Shown here piece by piece: positions 20,941 through 29,387 of a stretch of 30,802 bases of DNA. Positions within the stretch are counted from its first letter, which is position 1. Each line of letters begins with the position of its first letter. Both the position numbers and the translations under genes were made by a program. The stretch comes from Firmicutes bacterium UBA3936 (lineage in GTDB: Bacteria > Bacillota > Dethiobacteria > Dethiobacterales > Dethiobacteraceae), in NCBI GenBank assembly GCA_002385745.1, contig DGEC01000098.1, positions 1 to 30,802 on the forward strand, in the 5' to 3' direction. Under the pieces are notes generated by a model. That model saw only the letters and a list, made by a program, of their open reading frames with translations, had not been told where the DNA came from and did no database searches.

Positions 20941-22227
20941 TTAAACCCAGCCGCGCAGCCTGACGGCTTCTGCGACGCGGTTAATGGCGATGACATAGGC
21001 GGCGTCGCGCATGTAAAGACCTTTTTCCTGGGCGAGCCGGTAAACGCCGGCAAAGGCATTTGTCATTTTATAATCAAGTTTTTCCAGGACTTCTTCCCGC
21101 GGCCAGAAATAATTCATATTGCACTGTACCTGTTCAAAATAACTGCAGGTTACGCCGCCGGCATTGCAGAGAAAGTCCGGAACGAGAAAGATATTGCTTT
21201 TCTTGATAAGTTCGTCGCACTCCGGCGCTGTCGGGCCGTTTGCGCCTTCACAAATCACTTTAACCTGCTTGCTGATTTTGTTGAAATTGTCCACTGTCAG
21301 CTGATTTTCCAAGGCACAGGGAAGGATAATGTCAACATCCTGGGCAATCCAGTCTTCGCCCGGCAAAAGTTCGCAGCCTAAATCCAGCGCTTTTTCCTTG
21401 TCAATGGTTCCAAAGGGGTCCTTGATGGCAGCCAGTCGCTCGATGTCCAAACCGTCCGCTTTGCGATAGGTATAAGCCTTTTTGTCTTTGTTGTCCCAGC
21501 AGGAAACGGCTATTATCTTCCCACCGAGGGCGGTGTACAAGCGGGCCGCATGTTCGGCCACATTGCCAAAGCCCTGCAGTGAGGCAGTGGTGGAGGCGAT
21601 ATCAATGCCGAGGGCCTTCAAGGCCTCTCTGAGCGTGTAAATAACGCCGTAGCCCGTTGCCTCGGTGCGTCCGAGAGAACCTCCCATGCCCACTGGCTTG
21701 CCGGTGATGGCGCCCGGGTAGCGGCCGTTGTGAATGACTTCATATTCATCCAGCATCCAAAGCATATGCTGGGCGTTTGTCATGACATCGGGGGCCGGTA
21801 CGTCCTGCACGGGGCCCATATTCCTTGACAATTGCCTGATATAACCGCGGCAGAGCCTTTCCTGCTCGCCCGGCGTCATCTCGCGCGGGTCGCAGACAAT
21901 GCCGCCCTTGCCGCCGCCGAGCGGGATGTCGACAACTGCGCATTTCCAGGTCATCCACATGGAAAGCGCCCTGATGGTATCAATGGTTTCCTCCGGATGG
22001 AAGCGGATGCCGCCCTTGGCCGGACCCCGCGCATCGTTGTGCTGCACCCGGAAGCCTTTGAATATTTTTGTGCTGCCGTCATCCATTTTTACCGGAATGG
22101 TAAAATGGTATTCGCGGCTGGGCTGGCGCAAAAGTACCCGGAGCGGCTCTTCCAGCTTTATCAGGTCGGCAACGTCGTCAAATTGCTTCTGTGCCGCCGC
22201 GTAGGCATTGTATGTTTTGTCAGCCAT
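20941..22227 (-). CDS. gdhA: Glutamate dehydrogenase (Glu/Leu/Phe/Val dehydrogenase family)
   Basis: A 428-residue enzyme for reversible oxidative deamination of glutamate to 2-oxoglutarate and ammonia. The substrate-binding and catalytic segments are intact: KGGIRFHP, WKCAVVDIPLGGGKGG with catalytic Lys107, and GPVQDVPAPDV with the conserved Asp. The C-terminal Rossmann domain has GFGNVAEHAA, and the segment CEGANGPT follows. Length fits the hexameric type of Clostridia. The start is ATG with AGGGGG upstream and a good promoter 45-75 bp further up. A leucine or phenylalanine dehydrogenase is less likely because of length and motif match. It lies beside an amino acid ABC importer on the same strand, but with its own promoter, which suggests a shared role in amino acid use. 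Confidence 0.92.
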   Translation of the reverse strand: MADKTYNAYAAAQKQFDDVADLIKLEEPLRVLLRQPSREYHFTIPVKMDDGSTKIFKGFRVQHNDARGPAKGGIRFHPEETIDTIRALSMWMTWKCAVVDIPLGGGKGGIVCDPREMTPGEQERLCRGYIRQLSRNMGPVQDVPAPDVMTNAQHMLWMLDEYEVIHNGRYPGAITGKPVGMGGSLGRTEATGYGVIYTLREALKALGIDIASTTASLQGFGNVAEHAARLYTALGGKIIAVSCWDNKDKKAYTYRKADGLDIERLAAIKDPFGTIDKEKALDLGCELLPGEDWIAQDVDIILPCALENQLTVDNFNKISKQVKVICEGANGPTAPECDELIKKSNIFLVPDFLCNAGGVTCSYFEQVQCNMNYFWPREEVLEKLDYKMTNAFAGVYRLAQEKGLYMRDAAYVIAINRVAEAVRLRGWV

Positions 22228-22271
22228 TTTCCATATCCCCCTATCAAATTCAGCAGATTTATAACGGAAAT

Positions 22272-22301
22272 ATTATAACACAGGGCGGCTGCCCGTGCCA
22301 A
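22272..22301 (-). promoter_or_regulatory. Sigma-A type promoter of gdhA
   Basis: On the minus strand TTGGCA (22296-22301) is a 5/6 match to the -35, an 18-bp spacer follows, then a perfect TATAAT (22272-22277). The spacer carries the short inverted repeat GGGC-AGCC-GCCC. The -35 lies just 7 bp beyond the end of the ATPase gene. Confidence 0.7.
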
Positions 22302-22307
22302 TAACAG

Positions 22308-23075
22308 TTAAAACTGCGAGTTTTCGAACCTGCTTAAGAAAGCTTTTGTCCGCTCGTTTGCCGGGTTGTCGATAACCGAGGCGGGAGGGCCCTCCTCCAC
22401 AATAACGCCGCCGTCCATAAAGATGATACGGTCCGCCACGTCCCGGGCGAAGCTTATTTCGTGGGTCACAATAACCATGGTCATCTGTTCGGCCGCCAGC
22501 TGCCGGATTACCTTTAAGATTTCCCCCGTCAGCTCGGGGTCCAGGGCGGAGGTGGGCTCGTCAAAAAAAAGAATTTTGGGTTTTAATGCTAGGGCCCTGG
22601 CAATGGAGACGCGCTGCTGCTGTCCCCCGGAAAGCTGGTAGGGGTAGGCGTCCTCCTTGTCGGAAAGGCCCATCTTCGCCAGAAGCTCCCTGCCCGTGGC
22701 CAGGGCTTCTTCCCTGCTTTTTTTCTGCACGGTAATCAGGGCATCGGTGATATTTTTGATGGCGGAAAAGTGAGGGAAAAGGTTAAAATTCTGAAAAACC
22801 AGTCCGTAGTAGCGCTGGATCCTTTTTAATTCTACAGGCTCCGCGTAAACGGCCTTCCCGTCTACTGTGGCTGCCGCCTTTTCTCCAAGATAAACCAGCT
22901 CCCCGCTGTCTATGGTTTCCAGCATGGTTGCGCAACGCAGGAGGGTTGTTTTGCCGGAGCCGGAAGGGCCGATGATGGCAACCACCTGCCCGGCGGAAAC
23001 CTCAAGGGAGATGCCCTTCAATACTTCCAGGCCGGCAAAGCTCTTTTTTAAATTTTTTATTTCCAGTATTTTCAT
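22308..23075 (-). CDS. Polar amino acid ABC transporter, ATP-binding protein
   Basis: A 255-residue ATPase of the GlnQ/HisP class that powers import. Walker A GPSGSGKTT is at residues 36-44, the Q-loop at VFQNFNLFPH, the ABC signature LSGGQQQR, Walker B ILFFDEPTSALD and the H-loop VTHE. The start at 23075 is preferred: AGGTGA lies just before it and it follows the permease stop by 8 bp. The alternative at 23126 would overlap the permease and add residues outside the family. A short insertion (GEKAAATVDGKAVYAEPVEL) occurs between Walker A and the Q-loop, as in some amino acid ATPases. It is the last gene of the binding protein, permease and ATPase operon. Confidence 0.95.
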   Translation of the reverse strand: MKILEIKNLKKSFAGLEVLKGISLEVSAGQVVAIIGPSGSGKTTLLRCATMLETIDSGELVYLGEKAAATVDGKAVYAEPVELKRIQRYYGLVFQNFNLFPHFSAIKNITDALITVQKKSREEALATGRELLAKMGLSDKEDAYPYQLSGGQQQRVSIARALALKPKILFFDEPTSALDPELTGEILKVIRQLAAEQMTMVIVTHEISFARDVADRIIFMDGGVIVEEGPPASVIDNPANERTKAFLSRFENSQF

Positions 23076-23083
23076 AGAATCAC

Positions 23084-23734
23084 CTATTGATAGTAGCTTA
23101 ATTTTTTCTCCAGCAAATCTGAGCAAAAGGCAACCACATAATTAAAAACATAGTAAAAGACACCGGCCGCCATATAGGGGACCACGCTCTGCTGGGCGGA
23201 GGCAATGGCCTTGGCGGTGGTGAACATTTCCATGACGGCAATAACAAAGGCGAGCGAGGTGTCCTTAATCAGGGTAATTACTTCATTGGTTACGGCAGGC
23301 AGGATGCGTTTTATAACCTGCGGGAAGATGATGCGGAGAAAGGTTTGCGTTTTATTGTAGCCTAATAGCTGTGCCGCTTCCCACTGGCCGACGGGGATTG
23401 ATTCGATGCCGCCCCGGTAGATTTCGGCAAAGTAGGCGGCATAGTTGAGGGAAAAGCCGATAATGGTGGCGACAAAGCGGTAGCTGTTGGAAATTCTGAT
23501 GCCGAAGATATAATAAGGCCCGAAATAGACGACCATCAGCTGCAGCATCAGCGGGGTGCCGCGCATGACGGAAATGTAAAATTTAACAAGGTTGCTTAAG
23601 ATGAAATTCCTGGCCATGCGCCCAAAGGCCACAAGGAGCCCGAGCGGCAGGGAAAAAATGAGGGTCAGGCAAAAAATTTCAATGGAAACAAGCATGCCCT
23701 CGCCCAGTTTTAACAGCAAAAGTGACAGCGGCAA
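23084..23734 (-). CDS. Polar amino acid ABC transporter, permease (HisM/GlnP type)
   Basis: A 216-residue inner-membrane permease with about five hydrophobic segments. The N-terminal pattern FYISVMRGTPLMLQL is the hallmark of the HEQRO/His-Glu-Gln-Arg-opine family, and the EAA loop WEAAQLLGYNKTQTFLRIIF contacts the ATPase. The start is TTG at 23734, supported by GGAGGT 7 bases upstream. A single permease gene means it probably forms a homodimer. It lies between the binding-protein gene, from which it is separated by a terminator, and the ATPase gene. Confidence 0.93.
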   Translation of the reverse strand: MPLSLLLLKLGEGMLVSIEIFCLTLIFSLPLGLLVAFGRMARNFILSNLVKFYISVMRGTPLMLQLMVVYFGPYYIFGIRISNSYRFVATIIGFSLNYAAYFAEIYRGGIESIPVGQWEAAQLLGYNKTQTFLRIIFPQVIKRILPAVTNEVITLIKDTSLAFVIAVMEMFTTAKAIASAQQSVVPYMAAGVFYYVFNYVVAFCSDLLEKKLSYYQ

Positions 23735-23763
23735 CGCTAATACCTCCGTTTACTATGACAGTG

Positions 23764-23799
23764 AAAGAAAGGGCTGCTCCTATGGAGAGCCCTTTCTTT
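23764..23799 (-). terminator. Intra-operon terminator between binding protein and permease
   Basis: AAAGAAAGGGCT (23764-23775) and AGCCCTTTCTTT (23788-23799) form a perfect 12-bp stem with a 12-nt loop. It lies downstream of the binding-protein gene and upstream of the permease start. Partial readthrough would give more binding protein than membrane components, a common stoichiometry device. Confidence 0.8.
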
Positions 23800-23819
23800 A
23801 GCTTTTGTGCGGGCTGTTG

Positions 23820-24671
23820 TTAATTTTTGCCGAGAGTGGTTATGTCTTTGCCAAACCATTTTTTCGAGATTTCAGCCATGGTGCCGTCTGCAGCCATTTT
23901 TTCCAGTTCGCTCTGGATCAGGTCCCTTAAATCCGTATTGCCCAGCTTAAAGCCGACACCATACTGCTCGGAGGCGATGCCTTCTTCCAGAATAACCATA
24001 TCGATATCGCCTTTTTCCAGCCGGTAATTGGCCACAATTTCATCCATGGCCACGGCATCGACTGCACCTGTTTCCAAGTCCATCAAAGCTATATCGTAAT
24101 CGGCAACTTTGACCAGTTCGGCAAAGGTTGCCGTCAGTTCCGGCCTGTCTTTTTCCAGGGCGGCTTCGGCGCTGGAGTCAATTTGCACGCAAACTATTTT
24201 CCCCGCCAGATCCGCCAGGGTCTCAATGCCGGAATCAGGCCTTACCACGATGACCTGTTCGTTGTCCATATAGGGCTCCGTCCAGGTGTAGCCTTCTTCC
24301 CGGCCGTTCATGGTAAAGCCGTTCCAGATGCAGTCAATATTGCCGGAATTCAGCTCCATGTCCTTGGAACCCCAGTCAATGGGCTGCAGGATCAGTTCCA
24401 TGTCCAGGCGCCGGCAGACTTCGGCCGCCAGATCAAGGTCAAAGCCGGTAAATTCCCCGTCGTCGCCGACAAAACCCATGGGCGGGAAGTTCTGGTCAAA
24501 GCCCACTGTGAGCGTCTTGGGTTTCTCGGGTGTTTCCGGCGCTTCTTCATTAATATTGTTGTTGTTGGAGTTGTTGTTGGCGTCGGAGTTGTTGGAATCG
24601 GATTTGGAGCAGCCGACAAAAATAAGGCTGATTACAACCACGAGTATCAGGACTTTAAGTATTTTTTTCAT
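23820..24671 (-). CDS. Amino acid ABC transporter substrate-binding lipoprotein
   Basis: A 283-residue lipoprotein. The signal peptide ends in FVGC with Cys21, followed by an Asn/Ser-rich linker to about residue 40. The remaining sequence is a family 3 (SBP_bac_3) periplasmic-binding fold: TVGFDQNFPPMGF, FTGFDLDLAAEVCRRL, a WTEPYMDNEQ segment, and a C-terminal MAEISKKWFGKD. Family members bind polar amino acids such as glutamine, cystine or arginine; the exact ligand is not readable. It is the first gene of the operon. A -10 TATAAT lies upstream at 24717-24722 on the minus strand, next to the inverted repeat CACGCTAACGTG. An internal terminator separates it from the permease. Confidence 0.94.
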   Translation of the reverse strand: MKKILKVLILVVVISLIFVGCSKSDSNNSDANNNSNNNNINEEAPETPEKPKTLTVGFDQNFPPMGFVGDDGEFTGFDLDLAAEVCRRLDMELILQPIDWGSKDMELNSGNIDCIWNGFTMNGREEGYTWTEPYMDNEQVIVVRPDSGIETLADLAGKIVCVQIDSSAEAALEKDRPELTATFAELVKVADYDIALMDLETGAVDAVAMDEIVANYRLEKGDIDMVILEEGIASEQYGVGFKLGNTDLRDLIQSELEKMAADGTMAEISKKWFGKDITTLGKN

Positions 24672-24716
24672 CTGTGTACAACCCCCCGTTGCTTTTAGCT
24701 TGTTTTATCTTGCTTT

Positions 24717-24722
24717 ATTATA
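24717..24722 (-). promoter_or_regulatory. -10 element of the amino acid importer operon
   Basis: A perfect TATAAT on the minus strand, 46 bp upstream of the binding-protein start. The -35 region is weak. The spacer holds CACG-CTAA-CGTG, a short palindrome that could be a regulator site. Confidence 0.45.
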
Positions 24723-24795
24723 CTATCACGTTAGCGTGCTGAAGTAAATAGCAAAAAATAGAAGCAGGCGGCATGTCCCTGATACTGTGTTTATT

Positions 24796-25650
24796 TTAGT
24801 TTGCTGCCGGCTCTATATTGAGCTGCTCAAATAATTGCTTGTTTTTACCGATTAGCAGGCTTTGCCGGTACAACTCCGGCGACTGCTCTTTTAAGGCGGC
24901 AAACTTGGCGGCAATACCAGACAGGCCCCCTGTAACCTCGTTAAAGGCAGCACAAAGCAGTTTGTTTTTCCACTGCATAATGCGCCGCATTTTTTCTGTG
25001 CGTGTTGACGGCTGGGGGGCCCGGGGTGAGGAAAAAAGCAGCCGGACGGTGTTACCGTCTGTGAAGAAGTCTTCCTCTTCGCTGTACCCGGCATTTTGCA
25101 GCCCGGCAGTAAAGGCTTTGCGCATTGCCCTGTCTTTTAGAGTTATTGCCGCCGCCATGCTTAACTCCTCCGGTTCTGAAAATTCCCCGAGAATAAATCC
25201 CGTCAGCCACCAGTGCCGGTCCCGGCGGGAAAAAAGTTTTTTGCCGGTTTTATACAGGTCACAGGACATAAATAGAAGATTGCTATCATCTGCGGACTGG
25301 AAAAAGGGGCCGCTGTAGAGGCCGGGAAGCTCAATGTCTTCCTTACCGGTGTAGTAGATGCCGATTTCACAGCCTGTTGCCAGCCCATACTGGCCTTTCC
25401 ACAGCTCAAGCAGCCATCTTTTGCCCTCGTAGGAAAAATAGACCGGTTCACAGTCGACAATCATACTGAGCGGTGCCAGCATTTCATCATACAAGGGAAA
25501 ATAACCGTACTTTCGCTGCCAGGCATTATGAATGGAGAAAAAAATACTCTGGGCAGGTTCATAGGCAAAGCCGAAGCCTGCCAGGATTTTGTCCAGGGCG
25601 GCGCTTCCCGTACCCTGGCCGCCGGAAGTATTGTTCTGCTGCCGGTGCAT
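24796..25650 (-). CDS. DUF4474 domain protein
   Basis: A 284-residue protein. The conserved core covers about residues 25-130: GFAYEPAQSIFFS, WQRKYGYFPLYDE at 44-56, MIVDCEPVYFSYEGKRW and WKGQYGLATGCEIGIYY. These are the features of DUF4474, a clostridial family of unknown function. There is no signal peptide; the C-terminal third is helical and basic (RTEKMRRIMQWKNKL). I chose the ATG at 25650 because GGAGG lies 8 bases upstream; the longer frame to 25821 would overlap the divergent phospholipase gene and lacks a site. It is transcribed away from that gene, whose start is 123 bp away. Confidence 0.82.
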   Translation of the reverse strand: MHRQQNNTSGGQGTGSAALDKILAGFGFAYEPAQSIFFSIHNAWQRKYGYFPLYDEMLAPLSMIVDCEPVYFSYEGKRWLLELWKGQYGLATGCEIGIYYTGKEDIELPGLYSGPFFQSADDSNLLFMSCDLYKTGKKLFSRRDRHWWLTGFILGEFSEPEELSMAAAITLKDRAMRKAFTAGLQNAGYSEEEDFFTDGNTVRLLFSSPRAPQPSTRTEKMRRIMQWKNKLLCAAFNEVTGGLSGIAAKFAALKEQSPELYRQSLLIGKNKQLFEQLNIEPAAN

Positions 25651-25773
25651 AAGCTTTCCTCCGCTTCCGCATTCTTTTTTACAGCATATTTGCCGGCGGC
25701 TGAGAATGTTACTTTTTCTATGATACGGCAATCTCAGTTTCACTTTTTTGGCCCTGTCTGAATAAACTGCAAT

Positions 25774-26502
25774 ATGAAGGTTGGATACCTGCTTAAGCCT
25801 TTCTTTCAGATAGCAAGTCACATGGAACTGGCAGAGGCTGCAGCCAATATTCTTGCCAATGACGGCAGGGAAGATATCGTCAGTTTTTTATATTCCACCG
25901 ACGGGGCAAGCGGCAGGCGGTATATAGAACGGCTTGCCGCAGGCACCCGGGCTGCCGACCTGCCTTGCTCCCGCAATTATGTCTGTACCCTGTCGCATTT
26001 TCATCATCCCTGGACACACCGCGGCTACATTACAGGCAGAAGTTCCGCAGCTGTTGCAGCACAGTTGTTTGACAGGGCTCTCAGCCTGTGGCAAGACGCA
26101 AAGTGCGGGGAGGCTGTTTTCCAGCTCGGCCGCGCTCTTCACCTGCTGCAGGATATTTTTATCCCCCACCACAGCGGGGTAACTGCTCTTAAAGGGCATG
26201 CAGCACTGGAAAAATGGCTTACCGCCAACTGGCGGTCCTTTACAGCGGAAAAAGGCGGCCTGTATCATTGGCGGCGGGATTTCTATGACAAAGACGGAAA
26301 CTGCCACCATGCTGCAAGCGAAAATCCTTACGACTGGATTGACCATGGCAGCCATATTTCCATTGCCTGGTACGAAAAGTATTTTGCTGCAGGAAAATAT
26401 AATGAAGACATCTTTCTTGCGGTTGCCCCGCTGATTATTCCTTTTGCCCTGAGGTTTTCCGCCGGATTTATAGCCCTCTTTTTCCGGTGCATAAAGGCCT
26501 GA
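25774..26502 (+). CDS. Zinc-dependent phospholipase C-like protein
   Basis: A 242-residue protein of the Zn_dep_PLPC / S1-P1 nuclease superfamily. The trinuclear zinc signature is visible: His16 in ASHMELAEAA, a His-rich SHFHHPWTH near residue 73, and the helix RALHLLQDIFIPHHSG with His123, Asp127 and His132/133, then His142. Known members hydrolyse phosphatidylcholine or similar lipids outside the cell. Here no signal peptide is apparent at the N-terminus, while the last ~25 residues are hydrophobic (LIIPFALRFSAGFIALFF). The protein may therefore be tail-anchored or cytoplasmic. The ATG at 25774 has no clear Shine-Dalgarno; the family N-terminus fits this start better than later ones. Terminator at 26502. 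Confidence 0.78.
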   Translation: MKVGYLLKPFFQIASHMELAEAAANILANDGREDIVSFLYSTDGASGRRYIERLAAGTRAADLPCSRNYVCTLSHFHHPWTHRGYITGRSSAAVAAQLFDRALSLWQDAKCGEAVFQLGRALHLLQDIFIPHHSGVTALKGHAALEKWLTANWRSFTAEKGGLYHWRRDFYDKDGNCHHAASENPYDWIDHGSHISIAWYEKYFAAGKYNEDIFLAVAPLIIPFALRFSAGFIALFFRCIKA

Positions 26503-26524
26503 GCCGCTGCGGCTATTTTTTTTA
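26502..26524 (+). terminator. Terminator of the phospholipase-like gene
   Basis: AGCCG (26502-26506) and CGGCT (26510-26514) make a short GC-rich stem with a 3-nt loop, followed by a run of T. The left arm overlaps the stop codon. Confidence 0.6.
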
Positions 26525-26635
26525 TATTTTCTTAATTATTTTTAATTTTTTTGTTGTTCACTGTCGAAAAAAAAGTATTACAATATAATAAGAGGAATTT
26601 ACCAAGAGGATTTGACTGCGGGGAGGGGAAAATTT

Positions 26636-27472
26636 ATGGCGGGAAGGTTGTTCCGGCGGCGGGCTGTGCTCGTATTTTTGCTCTTGGCTGTCATTGCAGC
26701 AGCCTTGTATTTTTTGTCTGTGGATACTACCCGCTCCGGAAACCATACCGCCCCGCCAAAGGGGCAGCCGCCCCCGGGAAAAGAGACGGAGCCTCCGGAT
26801 AACGAAACAAGGCTGCCGGAAGAGACAGCGGGGGAGAAAAAAGATCCTTACGATTACAGTAAACCTGTTCCGGCGGCGGATGTTCCCCTGACTGAGGATT
26901 ATTTTGCGGATGCCGTTTTTATCGGTGATTCGAGAACCCGCGGTCTGCAGACGTTGAGCGGACCGGCTTCCGCCGCTTACTACACGGCTACCGGTTTAAT
27001 GGTGGACACACTGTTTACAAAAGAGATTATCGATAGTGAGGACGGCGGGAAGATTGCCGTCATGGATGCACTGCGGCAAACTGTCTTTGGAAAGGTTTAC
27101 ATAATGCTGGGCATCAATGAACTGGGCTGGGTTTACAGCAGCTTGTTTATTGATGCTTACCGGGATGTGCTTGCGGCCATTCGGGAAATTGAACCTGCCG
27201 CGCTGATTTATATCCAGTCCATCATACCCGTTACGGCAGAAAAAACAAAAAATGATCCTATCTACAACAATGAAAATATCAGGGAATACAATGAACTGCT
27301 GCAGCAGTTGGCCGAAGAGGAAAAGGTTTATTTCCTCGATGTGGCCGGGCACCTTGCCGGGCCGGACGGCTGCCTGCCTGCCGATGCTTCTACGGATGGC
27401 ATCCACTTAAAGAAAAAATACTGCGATCTGTGGCGTGATTATCTCTTTACCCACTATATTCCGCAGCAATAG
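26636..27472 (+). CDS. Membrane-anchored SGNH/GDSL hydrolase-family protein
   Basis: A 278-residue protein. A basic N-terminus and one membrane segment (about residues 9-28) are followed by a Pro/Glu-rich linker to ~80, which places the catalytic domain outside the membrane. SGNH residues: Ser99 in FIGDSRTRGL, Asn161 in LGINELGW, and Asp254/His257 in STDGIHLK. The family contains esterases and carbohydrate O-acetyltransferases. The start is ATG at 26636, with GGGAGGGG at 26621-26628; the longer frame from 26612 lacks such a site. A TATAAT at 26584-26589 is a likely -10. It is the first gene of a four-gene run with a DUF4358 lipoprotein, an MBOAT protein and a DHHW protein, which suggests acyl transfer to or removal from a surface polymer. 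Confidence 0.85.
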   Translation: MAGRLFRRRAVLVFLLLAVIAAALYFLSVDTTRSGNHTAPPKGQPPPGKETEPPDNETRLPEETAGEKKDPYDYSKPVPAADVPLTEDYFADAVFIGDSRTRGLQTLSGPASAAYYTATGLMVDTLFTKEIIDSEDGGKIAVMDALRQTVFGKVYIMLGINELGWVYSSLFIDAYRDVLAAIREIEPAALIYIQSIIPVTAEKTKNDPIYNNENIREYNELLQQLAEEEKVYFLDVAGHLAGPDGCLPADASTDGIHLKKKYCDLWRDYLFTHYIPQQ

Positions 27473-27489
27473 ACAAAGGAGGACAGTTA

Positions 27490-27975
27490 ATGCGCAGGGT
27501 ATTACTGCCGGCGGCACTGTTTTTGCTTGTATTTGCAGCTTTTGCCGGCTGCGGGCAAAAACAGGATGCAGAAGTTGTTTTGGACATTGAAGAATGCGCG
27601 GCACAGCTTTTGGCGGAAGTTGATTTTGCTGATGAATTGACCAAGATTGACGGGGAGATGGTGCAGGCTCTTTATCTGCTTGGGGAGGGGGATGCGGAAT
27701 CTTTTGCCGTGTATGTGAGCAGCGGAGCAACAGCTGAAGAAATAGCTGTTTTTGCAGCCGTCGATCTGCAGGCGGCAAAAAGAATAGAGGAAGCCGTATT
27801 AAGGCGCATTGCCGAACAAAAGGCAAGTTTTGCCGATTACCTGCCGGCTGAGATGCCAAAGCTGAATGACCCGTTCCTGAAAAAAAGCGGCCGCTACATA
27901 ATTCTCTGTATTTCCGGCCATAACGGGCAGGCGGAAAGAGTGGCAGACAGGCTTTTGGCGGAGGGGCGCGATTAA
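27490..27975 (+). CDS. DUF4358 family lipoprotein
   Basis: A 161-residue exported lipoprotein. A short hydrophobic signal ends in the lipobox AFAGC with Cys21. The mature domain is mixed alpha/beta and matches DUF4358 by its start (LAEVDFADELTKID), the YVSSGATAEEIAVF segment and the end (GRYIILCISGHN). The function of the family is unknown, but it recurs beside MBOAT and SGNH genes in Clostridia, as far as I recall. The start has AAAGGAGG 8 bases upstream. It follows the SGNH gene by 17 bp and its stop codon shares one base with the ATG of the MBOAT gene, so all are one operon and probably act together at the outer membrane face. Confidence 0.85.
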   Translation: MRRVLLPAALFLLVFAAFAGCGQKQDAEVVLDIEECAAQLLAEVDFADELTKIDGEMVQALYLLGEGDAESFAVYVSSGATAEEIAVFAAVDLQAAKRIEEAVLRRIAEQKASFADYLPAEMPKLNDPFLKKSGRYIILCISGHNGQAERVADRLLAEGRD

Positions 27976-29375
27976 TGGTTTTCAGCAGTCTCAATTTTAT
28001 TTTTGTCTTTTTGCCCCTGGTGCTGCTCCTGTATTATCTTGCCCCGCGCCGCTTCCGGAACGCGGTGCTTTTTTTGGCCAGCCTCTTTTTTTATGCCTGG
28101 GGCGAACCGGTTTATATAGTGCTGATGCTGTTTTCCACCCTGGTGGATTATGTCCACGGACTGCTTATTAACCGCTTTCGCGACAGCAAAAACCTGGCCC
28201 GGCTGTTTTTGCTGTCCTCCGTGGTTATTAACCTTGGGTTGCTTGGGTTTTTTAAGTATGCCGGTTTTTTACTGCGGGTACTGAATAGCATCTGCGGCCT
28301 TGAGCTCGTGGAGTTTTCCCTGCCGCTGCCCATAGGCATTTCTTTTTATACTTTTCAGACCATGTCCTATACCATTGATGTTTACCGGGACCGGATCCCC
28401 GTACAGCGCAATTTTATTGATTTTGCCACCTATGTGTCCTTTTTCCCTCAGCTAATTGCCGGACCTATTGTCCGCTACCGGGAAATTGCGGCGCAGCTTG
28501 TGGACAGGCAGGAAAGTACCGCCAGTTTTGGCTCCGGGGTAAGGAGATTTGCGCAGGGCCTTGGGAAAAAGGTGCTGCTTGCCAATAATATCGGGCTCCT
28601 CTGGCAGGAGGTGCAGCATATCCCGGCGGCGGAACTGACCGCCCTTTCCGCCTGGCTCGGCATAGTTGCCTTTGCTTTGCAGATTTATTTTGATTTTTCC
28701 GGTTATTCGGATATGGCTGTGGGGCTTGGCAAGATGTTTGGCTTCACACTGCCTGAAAACTTCAGTTATCCCTATATTTCCCGCAGCATCACGGAGTTTT
28801 GGCGCCGCTGGCACATGACCCTTGGTAGCTGGTTCCGGGAATATGTTTATATTCCCCTCGGCGGAAACCGCAAGGGAAAGTGGAAAACTGTACGCAATAT
28901 GTTTGTTGTCTGGCTGCTGACGGGCCTCTGGCACGGGGCTGCCTGGAATTTTGCCCTGTGGGGGCTTTATTACGGCGCGCTGCTGGCGCTGGAAAAAACC
29001 TTTCTTGCCGCCCGGCAAAAAAAGCTGCCGCCTCTGCTGCAGCACACGGTTACCCTTTTCCTTGTCCTGTTTGGCTGGGTATTCTTTGTTTTTGAAGACA
29101 GTTCCGTGATCGGGCGCTACCTGCAGGCCATGCTTGGCTTTGGCGGTCTTTGGGACCAAAAGGCCCTTTATCTCCTGACAAGTTATGCCTTCCTCTTGCT
29201 TTTGGGCGTCTTTTTTGCTTTCCCAAAGGCAAGGAGCCTGGAAGAAAAACTGTCTGCAAAACGTCCCCGGCTGTATTATACGGCGGCTGTTTTTGCCTGT
29301 TTTTTCATACTTGTCCTGGCGACGGCTTATCTTGTCGATGCCTCTTTTAATCCTTTCCTGTATTTCCGCTTTTAG
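27975..29375 (+). CDS. MBOAT family membrane-bound O-acyltransferase (AlgI/DltB-like)
   Basis: A 466-residue polytopic membrane protein with about ten hydrophobic segments. The family features are clear: SLPLPIGISFYTFQTMSY, FFPQLIAGPIVRY, the ITEFWRRWHMTLGSWFREYVY block with His280, and the catalytic His320 in TGLWHGAAWNF. It moves an acyl group, usually acetyl, from a cytoplasmic donor across the membrane for transfer to a polysaccharide or other polymer. The start overlaps the preceding stop (TAATG), with GGAGGGG upstream, showing translational coupling. Without dltA, dltC or dltD beside it, but with SGNH and DHHW partners, it resembles the alginate-type O-acetylation arrangement more than D-alanylation. 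Confidence 0.95.
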   Translation: MVFSSLNFIFVFLPLVLLLYYLAPRRFRNAVLFLASLFFYAWGEPVYIVLMLFSTLVDYVHGLLINRFRDSKNLARLFLLSSVVINLGLLGFFKYAGFLLRVLNSICGLELVEFSLPLPIGISFYTFQTMSYTIDVYRDRIPVQRNFIDFATYVSFFPQLIAGPIVRYREIAAQLVDRQESTASFGSGVRRFAQGLGKKVLLANNIGLLWQEVQHIPAAELTALSAWLGIVAFALQIYFDFSGYSDMAVGLGKMFGFTLPENFSYPYISRSITEFWRRWHMTLGSWFREYVYIPLGGNRKGKWKTVRNMFVVWLLTGLWHGAAWNFALWGLYYGALLALEKTFLAARQKKLPPLLQHTVTLFLVLFGWVFFVFEDSSVIGRYLQAMLGFGGLWDQKALYLLTSYAFLLLLGVFFAFPKARSLEEKLSAKRPRLYYTAAVFACFFILVLATAYLVDASFNPFLYFRF

Positions 29376-29387
29376 GGGGGGGGTACG

